DNA from: Sharpea azabuensis DSM 18934
GTDB taxonomy: Bacteria; Bacillota_I; Bacilli_A; Erysipelotrichales; Coprobacillaceae
DNA length: 35,272 nt
Assembly: GCF_000702165.1 (NCBI RefSeq)
Contig: NZ_JNKU01000031.1
Location: forward strand, 1 to 35,272
Direction: 5' to 3'
Shown here: piece after piece, positions 17,902-27,319 of the stretch
How the letters are laid out: every line of letters begins with the position of its first letter
Numbering within the stretch: the first letter of the stretch is position 1
Program-made: the position numbers and the translations under genes
Notes under the pieces: model-generated
Seen by the model: only the letters and a program-made list of their open reading frames with translations
Database searches by the model: none
What the model was told of the DNA's origin: nothing

Positions 17902-18051
17902 ATTATTACCCTTCCTTTAATTTACTTTATGCCCATTTTATCATACTTATTTGTGCTATGCGAAAGTTTTCACATTTATGATAAAAATTTCCTTAATCCT
18001 TACAAATAAGCAATAAAGAAGAAAAACATAGTTCATTACATCTATTTATGT

Positions 18052-18057
18052 TATGAT
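18052..18057 (+). promoter_or_regulatory. -10 element of the ABC-F gene
   Basis: TATGAT lies 18 bp upstream of ATG 18076, implying a very short leader. The -35 is poor. The facing hydrogenase operon has a similar TATGAT on the minus strand near 17940. The 174-bp divergent intergenic stretch shows nothing else clear. Confidence 0.4.
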
Positions 18058-18075
18058 AACTGACGGTGATGAGAA

Positions 18076-19932
18076 ATGATTATAAGTTGTTCTTCTCTTA
18101 CAAAGACCTTTGATGGTAAGGATGTTTTAAAGGATATTACCTTTATGATGGATGACCATGACAAGATGGCTATCATTGGCGTCAATGGAGCTGGTAAATC
18201 CACACTTTTACGTATTATTCAAAATAATGAGTCTTATGATAGTGGGACTTTAAGCATTCCCAATGATGTCAAAATTGGTTACTTATCCCAGGAACATCGC
18301 TTTGACCTCGATAAAGGTATCTATGAAACTTTAGAAGAGCCTTTTAAAAACTTAATACAAATAGAAAAACGCATGCGTGAACTCGAAATGCAGATGGGTG
18401 ATAGTGAGCATTTTGAAGCTGTCATGAATGAATATGACAAGCTGCAAGCACGCTTCAATGATGAAGGTGGCTATGCCATGGAATCCAATATCAAAGGGAT
18501 TCTCAATGGCTTAGGCTTTGAGGAAAACATGTGGCATAAGCCAATGGGCATATTATCAGGTGGCCAGAAAACAAGAATTGCCCTTGGACAACTCCTTCTA
18601 AGTGAGCCTGACTTATTATTGTTGGATGAGCCAACAAACCATCTCGATCTTGAAAGCATTGAATGGCTAGAAGGCTATCTCAAAAACTACAGCAAGGCCG
18701 TCATTGTCGTATCGCATGACCGTTACTTTATTGATCAGGTTACAACAAGTATTATGGAGATTGAGAATGGCCGTTCAACCATCTATAAATGTCATTATGA
18801 GGAATATGCCCGCATTAAGAAGCATAATCGTGATGTTGAACTGAAGCATTACCTCAACAACCAGAAAGAAATCAAGCGCATGCAGGAATCCATCGATACC
18901 TTAAAAGCCTTCAACCGCGAAAAGAGTATCAAACGTGCTGAAAGCAAAGAGAAAGCACTTGCAAAAATGGAACATCTCCAACGTCCTGATGCCCTTCCTG
19001 CCAATATCCGCTTACAATTCTCTCCAGAAGTCGAAAGTGGGTTTGATGTCCTTAAAGTCACTGATCTAGCGATGGCTTTTGATCATCCTTTATTTGATCA
19101 TATTTCTTTCGATATCAAAAAGAATGAACGTGTTGGCTTACTTGGTCCTAATGGCATTGGCAAGACGACCCTCTTCCATCTTATTCTCAATGACTACCAT
19201 CCGACAGCTGGTAAGATTAAGATTGGTGTAAAAGTGATGATTGGTTACTATGATCAGGAACAAATGTCCCTTAATCCAGCTAATACCATCTTTGATGAAA
19301 TCCATGATAGCTATCCCCAGATGAATAATACCGAAATCAGAAATATCTGTGCCACATTCCTCTTTAGAGGGGATGATGTCTTTAAGACCATCGATGTCTT
19401 ATCCGGTGGCGAAAAGGGACGTATTGTCCTTATGAAGCTCTTACTTCATAAAGATAACTTCCTCATTCTTGATGAACCGACAAACCACCTCGACATCCAA
19501 TCCAAGGAAGTGTTAGAAGATGCACTATTGGATTTTCCAGGCACAATTCTCTTTATTTCCCACGACCGTTATTTCATCAATAAAATCGCAACCCGTATTC
19601 TCGATATGTCTACGCATGGTATTAAAGAATATAAAGGCGATTATGCCTACTATCTTGAACATCGTATTGATCATCAGGAAACAGTCAAGAATAATCAAAC
19701 CACACAAGTCAAGACTGAGCTAGCGATGGACCGTAAAACCAAGAATAAAATCAAATCTCTGGAAAGAGATATTTCCCAACTTGAAGAAGACATCAACAAT
19801 AAGACTGAACTTCTTAACAATGAAGATGTCCTAAATGACTATCAGCGTTACAACGATCTCACCAATGAAATCGAAGAATGCAATCAAAAACTAGAAGCTC
19901 TGATGGAAGAATGGGAAGAGCTGAATTCTTAG
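18076..19932 (+). CDS. ABC-F family translation factor (YdiF/Uup-like)
   Basis: 618-residue protein with two ABC ATPase domains and no membrane segments. Walker A: GVNGAGKSTLL and GPNGIGKTTLF; signatures LSGGQKTR and LSGGEKGR; Walker B LLLLDEPTNHLD and FLILDEPTNHLD. The charged interdomain linker (about residues 240-300) is the ribosome-interacting P-site tether of this family. A C-terminal coiled coil (about 555-618) is typical of Uup/YdiF types. ABC-F proteins act on stalled or drug-bound ribosomes; housekeeping rescue is more likely than resistance here, though that is inference. The ribosome site is weak (GGTGATGAG). A terminator follows directly. Confidence 0.92.
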   Translation: MIISCSSLTKTFDGKDVLKDITFMMDDHDKMAIIGVNGAGKSTLLRIIQNNESYDSGTLSIPNDVKIGYLSQEHRFDLDKGIYETLEEPFKNLIQIEKRMRELEMQMGDSEHFEAVMNEYDKLQARFNDEGGYAMESNIKGILNGLGFEENMWHKPMGILSGGQKTRIALGQLLLSEPDLLLLDEPTNHLDLESIEWLEGYLKNYSKAVIVVSHDRYFIDQVTTSIMEIENGRSTIYKCHYEEYARIKKHNRDVELKHYLNNQKEIKRMQESIDTLKAFNREKSIKRAESKEKALAKMEHLQRPDALPANIRLQFSPEVESGFDVLKVTDLAMAFDHPLFDHISFDIKKNERVGLLGPNGIGKTTLFHLILNDYHPTAGKIKIGVKVMIGYYDQEQMSLNPANTIFDEIHDSYPQMNNTEIRNICATFLFRGDDVFKTIDVLSGGEKGRIVLMKLLLHKDNFLILDEPTNHLDIQSKEVLEDALLDFPGTILFISHDRYFINKIATRILDMSTHGIKEYKGDYAYYLEHRIDHQETVKNNQTTQVKTELAMDRKTKNKIKSLERDISQLEEDINNKTELLNNEDVLNDYQRYNDLTNEIEECNQKLEALMEEWEELNS

Positions 19933-19955
19933 GCCTGTATCAGCAGGTCTTTTTT
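19932..19955 (+). terminator. Terminator of the ABC-F gene
   Basis: Stem GGCCTG/CAGGTC (one G-U pair) with loop TATCAG, followed by six T. Confidence 0.85.
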
Positions 19956-20014
19956 CATATTCTAAAACAAAACAATGGACATCAAAACCTCTTTCGTATA
20001 AGATATGCATATAG

Positions 20015-20031
20015 TATAATTGTATACAATT
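20015..20031 (+). promoter_or_regulatory. -10 element and 14-bp palindromic operator of the hydratase gene
   Basis: TATAAT at 20015-20020 overlaps the perfect palindrome AATTGTATACAATT (20018-20031), just ahead of the ribosome site TTGGAGG. A bound protein would block initiation. The core TTGTATACAA recurs at the glutamine synthetase promoter (25438-25451). Confidence 0.7.
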
Positions 20032-20044
20032 TGGAGGTGTCAAA

Positions 20045-22309
20045 ATGAAGCTATATGATCAAGGTGTTTTTATTGTCGATGGCAAGACAATTATAAGTGA
20101 AGATGAAGCTGTAAATTATCAGCAGCCTCTTAATAAAGAAGAAGCACGCAAAGGAACCATTGCCTACTCCATTTTATCGAAGCATAATACGAGTGGTGAT
20201 GACAAGAACTTAAAGATTAAGTTTGATGCGATGGCTTCACATGATATTACCTATGTCGGTATTATTCAGACAGCTCATGCATCAGGAATGGAAAAATTCC
20301 CTCTTCCTTATGTCATGACATGTTGTCATAACTCTTTATGTGCTGTTGGTGGCACAATTAATGATGATGACCATCTCTTTGGCTTAAGTGCGGCTAAGAA
20401 ATATGGTGGTATTTATGTACCTCCGCATATTGCCGTTATTCACCAGTATATGCGTGAAAACTTTGCCGGTTGTGGCAAGATGATTCTTGGTTCTGATTCC
20501 CATACCCGTTATGGTGCATTAGGCACAATGGCTATTGGTGAAGGTGGTGGTGAGCTTGTCAAACAGTTACTAGAAGATACCTATGATGTTGCTTATCCTG
20601 GTGTTGTAGCCATCTATCTAGATGGTGCCCCTAAGCCATGGGTAGGTCCACATGATGTTGCCTTAGCTATTATTCGTGAAGTCTTCAAGAATGGCTATGT
20701 GAAAAACAAGGTGATGGAATTTATTGGTCCTGGTGTCTCTTCTATGACAACGGATTATCGTAATGGCGTTGATGTTATGACCACTGAAACAACATGTCTC
20801 TCTTCTATATGGCGTACTGATGAAGATACAAAGAGCTTCTTAAAAAAGCACCATCGTGAAGATGATTATCAGGAATTAAACCCTGCTCATATTGCTTATT
20901 ATGATGGTTGTGTTGTTGTGCATCTTGATGAAATCAAGCCAATGATTGCATTGCCTTTCCATCCATCAAATGCCTATACGATTGATGAACTTTATGAAAA
21001 TCTCGAAGAAATTCTTGATCAGACAGAAAAAGAAGCAGCGCGTATTTCCGGTGGCCGTGCACACTTCACCCTCAAGGACAAGATTACGCCTGATGGCAAG
21101 CTTCAGGTCCAGCAAGGTGTGATTGCCGGATGTGCTGGTGGGAATTATACAAATGTCGTTGAAGCAGCTCATGCCTTAAAGGGTAAGAGTATTGGCAATG
21201 ATGAATTCTATTTATCTGTCTATCCATCAAGCCAGCCAGTCTATACGGACTTAGACCGTAAAGGGCTTCTTGCCGATCTTATGGATACGGGCGCTATTAT
21301 TCGTAGTGCTTTCTGTGGGCCATGTTTTGGTGCCGGTGATACCCCTGCCAACAATGCCCTTTCCATCCGTCATACAACACGTAACTTCCCAAACCGTGAA
21401 GGCAGTAAGCCTGGTGCCGGCCAGATGAGTGCAGTTGCCTTAATGGATGCAAGAAGCATTGCCGCAACAGCAGCCAATGGTGGTATTCTGACAAGTGCAG
21501 AACACCTGGATTGTTGGGGAGATGTTCCAGAATATAATTATGATGATCGTTCATACAAGGCACGTGTCTACAATGGCTTTAAAAAAGCCCACGAAGAGAC
21601 ACCACTACGTTTTGGTCCCAATATCAAAGACTGGCCAGAACAGGAAGCTTTAAGTGAGAATATTCTTCTTAAGGTTGCCAGCAAGATTGAAGACGATGTC
21701 ACTACAACCGATGAACTTATTCCTAGTGGTGAAACATCTTCCTATCGTTCTAACCCACTTGGCTTAGCCGAATTCACATTAAGCCGTCGTGATCCAGAAT
21801 ATGTCCCACATGCCAAAGCTATTCGTGATCTTGAAGACTTACGTAAAAAAGGTGAAATCGCCCCTGAACTTAAAGATGTCTTTGATGTCATCAAGACGAT
21901 TGATGATGTCAATCCATTGGATGTCGAAATTGGTTCTGTCCTTTATGCCAACAAGCCAGGAGATGGCAGTGCGCGAGAACAGGCCGCAAGCTGTCAGCGT
22001 GTTCTTGGTGGACTTGCGAATATTACACAAGAATATGCCACAAAGCGCTATCGCTCTAACTGTATGAACTGGGGTATGATTCCTTTCCATCTTGATGGAT
22101 CAGCTGATGTATTAGATGTCGATGATTATATCTACGTCCCTCATATCAGAACAATCCTTGATGGTGACTTAAGCCATATTAAAGCCTATGTCATCAAGAA
22201 TGGTAAAGCTCAAGAAATCAAGCTTTATATTCAGGATATGACCCATGATGAACGTGAAATTGTGAAAGCTGGCTGCTTAATCAACTTCAATAAAAATAAA
22301 CGTCATTAA
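20045..22309 (+). CDS. Aconitase-family hydratase (YbhJ-like)
   Basis: 754-residue [4Fe-4S] hydro-lyase family protein. The cluster cysteines appear as GCAGGNYTN (near residue 365) and FCGPCFGAG (near 424-427). The N-terminal half has [20 protein letters not shown], the aconitase substrate/cluster loop. Layout and length match the hydratase group of E. coli YbhJ rather than AcnA/AcnB or LeuC, so the substrate is not established. No citrate synthase or isocitrate dehydrogenase lies nearby. The start is ATG 20045 behind GGAGG. It ends in a bidirectional terminator shared with the facing VanZ gene. Probable regulation is by a factor binding TTGTATACAA. Confidence 0.87.
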   Translation: MKLYDQGVFIVDGKTIISEDEAVNYQQPLNKEEARKGTIAYSILSKHNTSGDDKNLKIKFDAMASHDITYVGIIQTAHASGMEKFPLPYVMTCCHNSLCAVGGTINDDDHLFGLSAAKKYGGIYVPPHIAVIHQYMRENFAGCGKMILGSDSHTRYGALGTMAIGEGGGELVKQLLEDTYDVAYPGVVAIYLDGAPKPWVGPHDVALAIIREVFKNGYVKNKVMEFIGPGVSSMTTDYRNGVDVMTTETTCLSSIWRTDEDTKSFLKKHHREDDYQELNPAHIAYYDGCVVVHLDEIKPMIALPFHPSNAYTIDELYENLEEILDQTEKEAARISGGRAHFTLKDKITPDGKLQVQQGVIAGCAGGNYTNVVEAAHALKGKSIGNDEFYLSVYPSSQPVYTDLDRKGLLADLMDTGAIIRSAFCGPCFGAGDTPANNALSIRHTTRNFPNREGSKPGAGQMSAVALMDARSIAATAANGGILTSAEHLDCWGDVPEYNYDDRSYKARVYNGFKKAHEETPLRFGPNIKDWPEQEALSENILLKVASKIEDDVTTTDELIPSGETSSYRSNPLGLAEFTLSRRDPEYVPHAKAIRDLEDLRKKGEIAPELKDVFDVIKTIDDVNPLDVEIGSVLYANKPGDGSAREQAASCQRVLGGLANITQEYATKRYRSNCMNWGMIPFHLDGSADVLDVDDYIYVPHIRTILDGDLSHIKAYVIKNGKAQEIKLYIQDMTHDEREIVKAGCLINFNKNKRH

Positions 22310-22345
22310 AAAAGGATCGAGCTCATTAAGAGTTCGATCCTTTTT
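22308..22345. terminator. Bidirectional terminator between hydratase and VanZ-like genes
   Basis: Arms AAAAGGATCGAGCTC and GAGTTCGATCCTTTT pair with one mismatch-like position, with A runs on one side and T runs on the other. The right arm also encodes the last residues and stop of the VanZ-like gene. Confidence 0.88.
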
Positions 22346-22751
22346 GATATCTGATCAATTGTAAAAGGGATAAAAAGAGCAATCCACCCGTAGTATCAAT
22401 AAGAACATCTCTAAATTGTCCTGCCCTTCCGGCAATAAAGAGCTGATGAAATTCATCCGTGCAGGCAAAGACAAATGTCAATAAGAGCGCTTTAACGAAT
22501 AGCTTGGTATGGCCATTCTTAGCCATGCCATAATAGAGTGATAAAGCCAGTAAGCCAAACTCCGTCATATGAGCACACTTACGGATTACAAAGACCATGC
22601 TGTCTTTAGAAAATGGCAATGTGATCAAGGCATTCAGGCTATAATAGATGGCATCTGACAATGAACCGGATTGATGGCCATTCTGGCTAGAAAAGCCAAA
22701 AATCATCACCAATATACAAATTGATGGTAAATAATATCGTAATTTCTTCAT
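22326..22751 (-). CDS. VanZ-like membrane protein
   Basis: 141-residue integral membrane protein with about four hydrophobic segments (about residues 5-22, 36-50, 66-82, 85-100 and a C-terminal one near 118-132). Family signs are FGFSSQNG near the N-terminus, RKCAHMTEFGLLAL in the middle and DEFHQLFIAGRAGQFRDV. VanZ proteins are linked to low-level teicoplanin resistance, but this broad family mostly has unknown roles. It starts right after the GNAT terminator hairpin; the gene is probably expressed from a nearby promoter I could not place. Confidence 0.85.
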   Translation of the reverse strand: MKKLRYYLPSICILVMIFGFSSQNGHQSGSLSDAIYYSLNALITLPFSKDSMVFVIRKCAHMTEFGLLALSLYYGMAKNGHTKLFVKALLLTFVFACTDEFHQLFIAGRAGQFRDVLIDTTGGLLFLSLLQLIRYQKGSNS

Positions 22752-22757
22752 AACATT

Positions 22758-22781
22758 TAAAAAGAAGCTTAGAGCTTCTTT
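22758..22781 (-). terminator. Terminator of the GNAT gene
   Basis: Stem AAAGAAGCT/AGCTTCTTT with loop TAG, containing the GNAT stop codon and followed on the minus strand by a T run. Confidence 0.75.
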
Positions 22782-23233
22782 TCCATTGCATACCCCACAA
22801 TTCTTTCCCCTCTTAGTTCACTAATATCTTCACTAAGAGTCTTATATCCTAACTTCTTAAAGAAGTCTTCTGATGAAATCGTTGAGATCGTATCAATAAT
22901 ATTGTTGCCATTGACCTTTGCATAATTTTCTAGATGCTTCACAAGTGCACTTGCCACACCTTGATGCAGATAGTCCTTATCAACATATAAACGATCTAAG
23001 AAACCTGTCTGCCCAATATTTCCAAAGCCAATAATCTCATCTTCATCATTAACAGCCACAATCGTATGGTTCTTTTCTAAGGATGTTTCCCAATGATAGA
23101 TATTGGGCTTCTCTGGTGCCATGGCATCAAGTTCTTCAAGAGAATAATCCTGCGCACAGACAGAATGAACTGTATCATAATATAACTTTAAGACATCATC
23201 TAAATCCATTCGATTATATAACCTGATTCTCAT
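22769..23233 (-). CDS. GNAT-family N-acetyltransferase
   Basis: About 154 residues with one GNAT fold. The acetyl-CoA motif A is LDRLYVDKDYLHQGVAS, with the Q-G-V-A loop, preceded by the beta-strand IIGFGNIGQ. The late FFKKLGYKTL motif is typical. The substrate cannot be inferred. I prefer ATG 23233 to ATG 23239 because it sits 8 nt after the GGGGG ribosome site, while 23239 is only 3 nt away. It lies alone between two terminators, so it is a monocistronic unit. Confidence 0.88.
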   Translation of the reverse strand: MRIRLYNRMDLDDVLKLYYDTVHSVCAQDYSLEELDAMAPEKPNIYHWETSLEKNHTIVAVNDEDEIIGFGNIGQTGFLDRLYVDKDYLHQGVASALVKHLENYAKVNGNNIIDTISTISSEDFFKKLGYKTLSEDISELRGERIVGYAMEKKL

Positions 23234-23278
23234 ACGCATTACCCCCTAACGTATTACTAATTATATCAAACTCACACC

Positions 23279-23305
23279 TAAAAAAAAAGGAGACATGCTC
23301 CTTTT
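23279..23305 (-). terminator. Terminator of glutamine synthetase gene
   Basis: Stem AAAGGAG/CTCCTTT with loop ACATG, followed by eight T on the minus strand. Confidence 0.88.
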
Positions 23306-23311
23306 TCTATT

Positions 23312-25393
23312 TTAGATACCAAATAATAAATCAGTATATGTTGGAATTGGCCAGTTCCCATCAGCAACCATTGTTTCAAGATGATCAGTTGTCGCACGTA
23401 AAGCATTCATGGCAGGGAGAACTTCATCACGCCATGCCACTGCTTCTTCCATCTTTTCACGATTAACAAGACTCTGTGCTTTTACAATTGCCTGATCTAA
23501 AGTCTGCATTTCTTCTTTCATCTTTCTTGCGCCATCCGCAAGATTTCTCAGATCATCAACTAAGAAGTCATTATCAATACCATTATTCTTTAAGCCACTG
23601 CAATCTTCACTGATCTGACCAATATAACGTAATACAGCTGGATAAAGCTGATTCTGCGCCATACGTTTAGCAGTTAATGCTTCGACCTGAATGGTTTTCA
23701 CATAATTATCCAAACGAATATCATAGCGCGAAGCAATTTCTGTACGTGTATAGACACCCTGCTTTTCAAAGAGCTGGATATAGCGTTCTTCGTTTAAACA
23801 TCTTACGGCATCAACTGTATTGCGATTGTTTGGTAAGCCTCTACGCATAGCTTCTTCTTGCCATGCTTCTGAATAACCATCACCATTGAAGATAATACGC
23901 TGGTGTTCTTTAAAGAATGAACGAATGACATCCATGATATCTTCCCCAGCTTCAATACGATTACACATTTCATCCATTTCCTGAGCCATCATTGTATTAA
24001 GAACAGTGTTGGCACTTGAGATTGATTGGGCACTGCCGACTGCACGGAATTCAAACTTATTACCTGTAAAGGCAAATGGGGATGTTCTATTACGATCAGT
24101 TGTATCTTTTGAGAATGTTGGAATGACAGAGACACCTGTCTGGAATCTTTCATGGCTTTCTTCTTTCGCATCTTCATGACGAATGATGTGGTTGACAACC
24201 GCATCCAGGTCATCTCCTAAGAACATCGAAACGATGGCAGGTGGAGCTTCATCAGCACCTAGACGATGGTCATTACCAGCACTTGCTGCCGAAAGTCTTA
24301 ATAATTCCGCATATTCATCAACACCTTTAATCGTACATGCCAATGTAGCGAGGAATGGTAAGTTATGTAATGGATCCTTTCCTGGATTAAAGAGATTGAC
24401 ACCTGTATCCGTCGTAATGGACCAGTTGTTGTGCTTACCTGAGCCATTGACACCATCAAATGGTTTTTCATGCAATAAGCATCTTAAGCCATGCTTCTTA
24501 GCAATATCCTGGGCTAACTGCATCAAGAGATGGTTATTGTCAGCAGTAATATTACATGCCGCATAAACACAAGCAACCTCATGCTGGGCAGGTGCGACTT
24601 CGTTATGCTTAGTCTTTGAGGGAATGCCATACTTCCATAACTCCTGGTCTAATTCCTTCATAAAGGCACCAACTTTACGTTTAATAGAACCAAAATAATG
24701 ATCCCCTAATTCCTGTCCCTTAGGTGCCATTGCACCGTAGAGCGTACGACCTGTGAGCTTTAAGTCAATACGTTTCTGATAATATTCATCAGGGACGAGG
24801 AAATATTCCTGTTCTGCCCCGACTGATGCATTGACATGTTTCACATCATCCAGGCCAAGCGCTGGCATGAGACGTAATGCTGAACGATTCAATGCTTCTA
24901 ATGATCTTAAGAGTGGCGTTTTTTCATCAAGCGCCTCACCTGTATAGGAACAAAAGAGGGTTGGAATATATAGTGACCCATTCTTCACAAAAGCTGGTGA
25001 TGTACAATCCCATGACGTATAGCCTCTTGCTTCAAATGTTGCACGTAAGCCCCCACTAGGGAAACTTGATGCGTCAGGTTCACCTTTACGTAGTGTCTTC
25101 CCACTAAATTCAAGCACCGCATGTTCACCATCAGGTTCTAAGAAAGCATCATGTTTCTCAGCTGTAAGACCTGTCATTGGCGTAAACCAATGTGTGAAAT
25201 GAGTTGCCCCATGTTCAACAGCCCAGATCTTCATTGCATTGGCAATGACTGTTGCCGTTTCCTTTGAGAGTGGCTCATCCTTCGCTAATGACTCATGAAA
25301 AGCCTTATAAGTAGACTTGGGAATACGGCCCTTTAAGACCTCATCCGAGAATGTTAAAGAACCATATTGTTCAAGTAAAGAATCCATATCCAT
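23312..25393 (-). CDS. glnN: Glutamine synthetase type III (GlnN)
   Basis: 693-residue GSIII making glutamine from glutamate, ammonia and ATP. Type III is recognised by its length (against about 450 for GSI), the N-terminal GSIII segment (HFTHWFTPMTGLTAEKHDAF), VGAEQEYFLV, KTKHNEVAPAQHEVA and GSGKHNNWS motifs, and the helical C-terminal extension. It forms a soluble dodecamer. ATG 25393 lies behind AAAGGAG. A consensus -10 and a 14-bp palindrome matching that of the hydratase gene lie upstream, so nitrogen and 2-oxoacid metabolism may be co-regulated. No GlnR box was recognised. Confidence 0.95.
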   Translation of the reverse strand: MDMDSLLEQYGSLTFSDEVLKGRIPKSTYKAFHESLAKDEPLSKETATVIANAMKIWAVEHGATHFTHWFTPMTGLTAEKHDAFLEPDGEHAVLEFSGKTLRKGEPDASSFPSGGLRATFEARGYTSWDCTSPAFVKNGSLYIPTLFCSYTGEALDEKTPLLRSLEALNRSALRLMPALGLDDVKHVNASVGAEQEYFLVPDEYYQKRIDLKLTGRTLYGAMAPKGQELGDHYFGSIKRKVGAFMKELDQELWKYGIPSKTKHNEVAPAQHEVACVYAACNITADNNHLLMQLAQDIAKKHGLRCLLHEKPFDGVNGSGKHNNWSITTDTGVNLFNPGKDPLHNLPFLATLACTIKGVDEYAELLRLSAASAGNDHRLGADEAPPAIVSMFLGDDLDAVVNHIIRHEDAKEESHERFQTGVSVIPTFSKDTTDRNRTSPFAFTGNKFEFRAVGSAQSISSANTVLNTMMAQEMDEMCNRIEAGEDIMDVIRSFFKEHQRIIFNGDGYSEAWQEEAMRRGLPNNRNTVDAVRCLNEERYIQLFEKQGVYTRTEIASRYDIRLDNYVKTIQVEALTAKRMAQNQLYPAVLRYIGQISEDCSGLKNNGIDNDFLVDDLRNLADGARKMKEEMQTLDQAIVKAQSLVNREKMEEAVAWRDEVLPAMNALRATTDHLETMVADGNWPIPTYTDLLFGI

Positions 25394-25418
25394 TTTTCTT
25401 ATTCTCCTTTTGTCCCCT

Positions 25419-25451
25419 ATTATAATGATAAAATATATTTTGTATACAAAA
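25419..25451 (-). promoter_or_regulatory. Promoter and 14-bp palindromic operator of glnN
   Basis: Minus-strand TATAAT lies near 25419-25424. Upstream the perfect palindrome TTTTGTATACAAAA (25438-25451) covers the -35 zone. Its 10-bp core TTGTATACAA is identical to that at 20020-20029. Confidence 0.68.
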
Positions 25452-25470
25452 ATCCAAAGTTTTCATAAAT

Positions 25471-25500
25471 CAAAAAAAGAAGAGTGAAAATTCACTCTTC
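25471..25500 (-). terminator. Terminator of the PTS EIIC gene
   Basis: Perfect 10-bp stem GAAGAGTGAA/TTCACTCTTC with a 2-nt loop and a seven-T tail on the minus strand. Confidence 0.9.
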
Positions 25501-25511
25501 CAATAAGCATA

Positions 25512-26972
25512 CTATTCAGCAGCTGACTGCTTGTTCTGTGTACGTTCGTAAGCTAATAAGAATGGAATGTACACTAATGTAGAAACAGCAATAACGATCA
25601 ACTGTGAAACGGCACCCCTAATCTTACCACCTGTTGCGACGAACATGAAGATAACTGGTGGCATTGTCCATGGAACTTCAAGGACAACTTTAGGACAGAA
25701 TCCAGAAATTGTTAAGATATAACCAATAATTAATGTGATAACTGGAGCGAAGATGAATGGGATGTCTAAGATTGGGTTTAATACTAATGGTAAACCGAAT
25801 GTCATAGTTTCGTTGATATTGAATAAACCTGGAACTAATGAGATACCAGCGATTGTTCTGTTATCTTCACGTCTAGAGAAAATCAAGATAGCGAATACTA
25901 AGCCAAGAGTTACACCAGAACCGCCCCATTCAGCGAAGCCCTGACACATTGTTAAGTTGAATACATTAGGTGGTTCTTTACCAGCTGTATAAGCAGCAGT
26001 ATTCTCGTAAAGTAATGGTCTTAAGATAGGTTCCTTGATAGCAGCTAACATGTTGTTACCATGAATACCTACGCACCAGAATAACATGATGATGATGTAC
26101 ATGAAGCTTAATGCAACAATGTTACCACCGATAATGCTACCTAATGGTTTCTGTACTAAGTTATAGATTAATGCGTTTAATTCAGCGCCAGTCGCTAACT
26201 GAACAACTAAGCCAACAGCACCAACAACAATTGCAGTTAATGTAGTAGGAATTAAGACTTCGAATGCCTTAGCAACTCCAGGTGGAACCTGTTCAGGCAT
26301 CTTGATCTTTAATGCATCATTCTTACGGAATGCATTATAGATTTCCATACCAACAATGGCAACAATTAAACCAGTGAATAAACCAGTTGCAGCAGTGTAG
26401 TTAGAAAGGATACCTTGATAACCAAAGCTATCAACTGTAATACCCTTAGCAGCACCAGCTTTTAACTTATCACCTGCAGGCAATGTTGCTTTTGCAGCTT
26501 TGGCAAGAGCAGCAGCTACACCTTTAGAATTAAATAAGTCAGCTAAGCTTACTGAAACTGTATTACCACCAGCAGATGTAACTGAAGTTGATAATGAACC
26601 AGCAGTGAATGAAGTTGGAGTGACCATCATCCAAAGGATGAATCCAAGAACAGCTGGATAAGAACCAGTTTCACCGTTAGCCTCAGCAATTTCCGATGCG
26701 ATTAACATTGTTACACCAATAGTGATACATGAGATAGTTGCATACTGCATAGCAGAAAAGATAGGGTTTAGTACTTCTAAGGCCATGATAGGAGACCAAA
26801 GTTTACCTAAACCTGTGCTGGAGTTGACTAAGACGTTAGTCCATAGTACACCAACAGCGCCAGTAATAGTCGCTGGCATGAAGTTTTGGAATGCGTTCTT
26901 GATGGCAGATAAATATTTATTCTGACCGAACCAAGCACCAACGCGACCCAAAGTGTCAGCAAATGCGTCCAT
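25512..26972 (-). CDS. PTS EIIC permease, lactose/cellobiose family
   Basis: 486-residue polytopic membrane protein, the sugar channel of a phosphotransferase system. Features are ten or so hydrophobic segments, the N-terminal FMPATITGAVGVLW, the family motif CVGIHGNNMLAAI with its substrate-contacting His, and NINETMTFGLPLVLNP. There is an Ala/Lys-rich insert around residues 150-180. No EIIA or EIIB gene is adjacent, so these must be encoded elsewhere. The ribosome site GGGAGG and a near-consensus promoter suggest strong expression. The GntR regulator at 27876 probably controls it. The sugar cannot be named from sequence (beta-glucoside or lactose-type disaccharide likely). Confidence 0.92.
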   Translation of the reverse strand: MDAFADTLGRVGAWFGQNKYLSAIKNAFQNFMPATITGAVGVLWTNVLVNSSTGLGKLWSPIMALEVLNPIFSAMQYATISCITIGVTMLIASEIAEANGETGSYPAVLGFILWMMVTPTSFTAGSLSTSVTSAGGNTVSVSLADLFNSKGVAAALAKAAKATLPAGDKLKAGAAKGITVDSFGYQGILSNYTAATGLFTGLIVAIVGMEIYNAFRKNDALKIKMPEQVPPGVAKAFEVLIPTTLTAIVVGAVGLVVQLATGAELNALIYNLVQKPLGSIIGGNIVALSFMYIIIMLFWCVGIHGNNMLAAIKEPILRPLLYENTAAYTAGKEPPNVFNLTMCQGFAEWGGSGVTLGLVFAILIFSRREDNRTIAGISLVPGLFNINETMTFGLPLVLNPILDIPFIFAPVITLIIGYILTISGFCPKVVLEVPWTMPPVIFMFVATGGKIRGAVSQLIVIAVSTLVYIPFLLAYERTQNKQSAAE

Positions 26973-27008
26973 AAATTTTCCTCCCTTTGAAATATTTTCG
27001 ACAACAAT

Positions 27009-27037
27009 ATTGTAAGGTAAGCCCTTTCAATTGTCAA
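27009..27037 (-). promoter_or_regulatory. Promoter of the PTS EIIC gene
   Basis: Minus-strand TTGACA (27037-27032), a 17-bp spacer, then TACAAT (27014-27009), about 37 bp before ATG 26972. This is the best sigma-A promoter in the window. Confidence 0.85.
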
Positions 27038-27050
27038 TGAGTTTTAACTT

Positions 27051-27068
27051 AAAAATACCATACTTTTA
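27051..27068. promoter_or_regulatory. Putative GntR-regulator site upstream of EIIC
   Basis: AAAAATACCATACTTTTA is identical over 18 bp to 28604-28621 ahead of the gntR gene. Here it sits 13 bp upstream of the -35. The rest of the 327-bp intergenic region 26973-27299 is AT-rich, with the EIIC promoter, the terminator at 27290-27319 and no gene. Confidence 0.65.
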
Positions 27069-27289
27069 TTACTCACAACATGATTATTCTTAAAAATATA
27101 TAAATATTTCATGATATTTTATGAATTTTAATATAAAAAGTTTTTTATACGTATTATTCCAATCATGTCACAAAAGAGATTTCTAAGCCTTAAATCTTTA
27201 AAACTGATAGCATAGAATAGTGTTATAAATAAGATGCAATCCTAATTATGTGGTATAGCCACAATGCCTCTTTAATACTAGAAGTCTAA

Positions 27290-27319
27290 AAAAAGAAGCC
27301 TATTCTTCAATATGGCTTC
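27290..27319 (-). terminator. Terminator of the membrane PH-like gene
   Basis: Stem GAAGCC (27295-27300) with GGCTTC (27314-27319), with seven T on the minus strand. It overlaps the end of the coding region. Confidence 0.75.

Noticed and set aside
24183-24566. 127-codon plus-strand frame inside glnN
   Set aside because: Antisense shadow of a conserved gene; no ribosome site, composition of a reversed coding strand.
27070-27290. Possible small RNA or hairpin in the AT-rich gap (TGTGG-TATAG-CCACA near 27250)
   Set aside because: A 5-bp stem in very AT-rich DNA is expected by chance; no promoter or terminator pair frames it.
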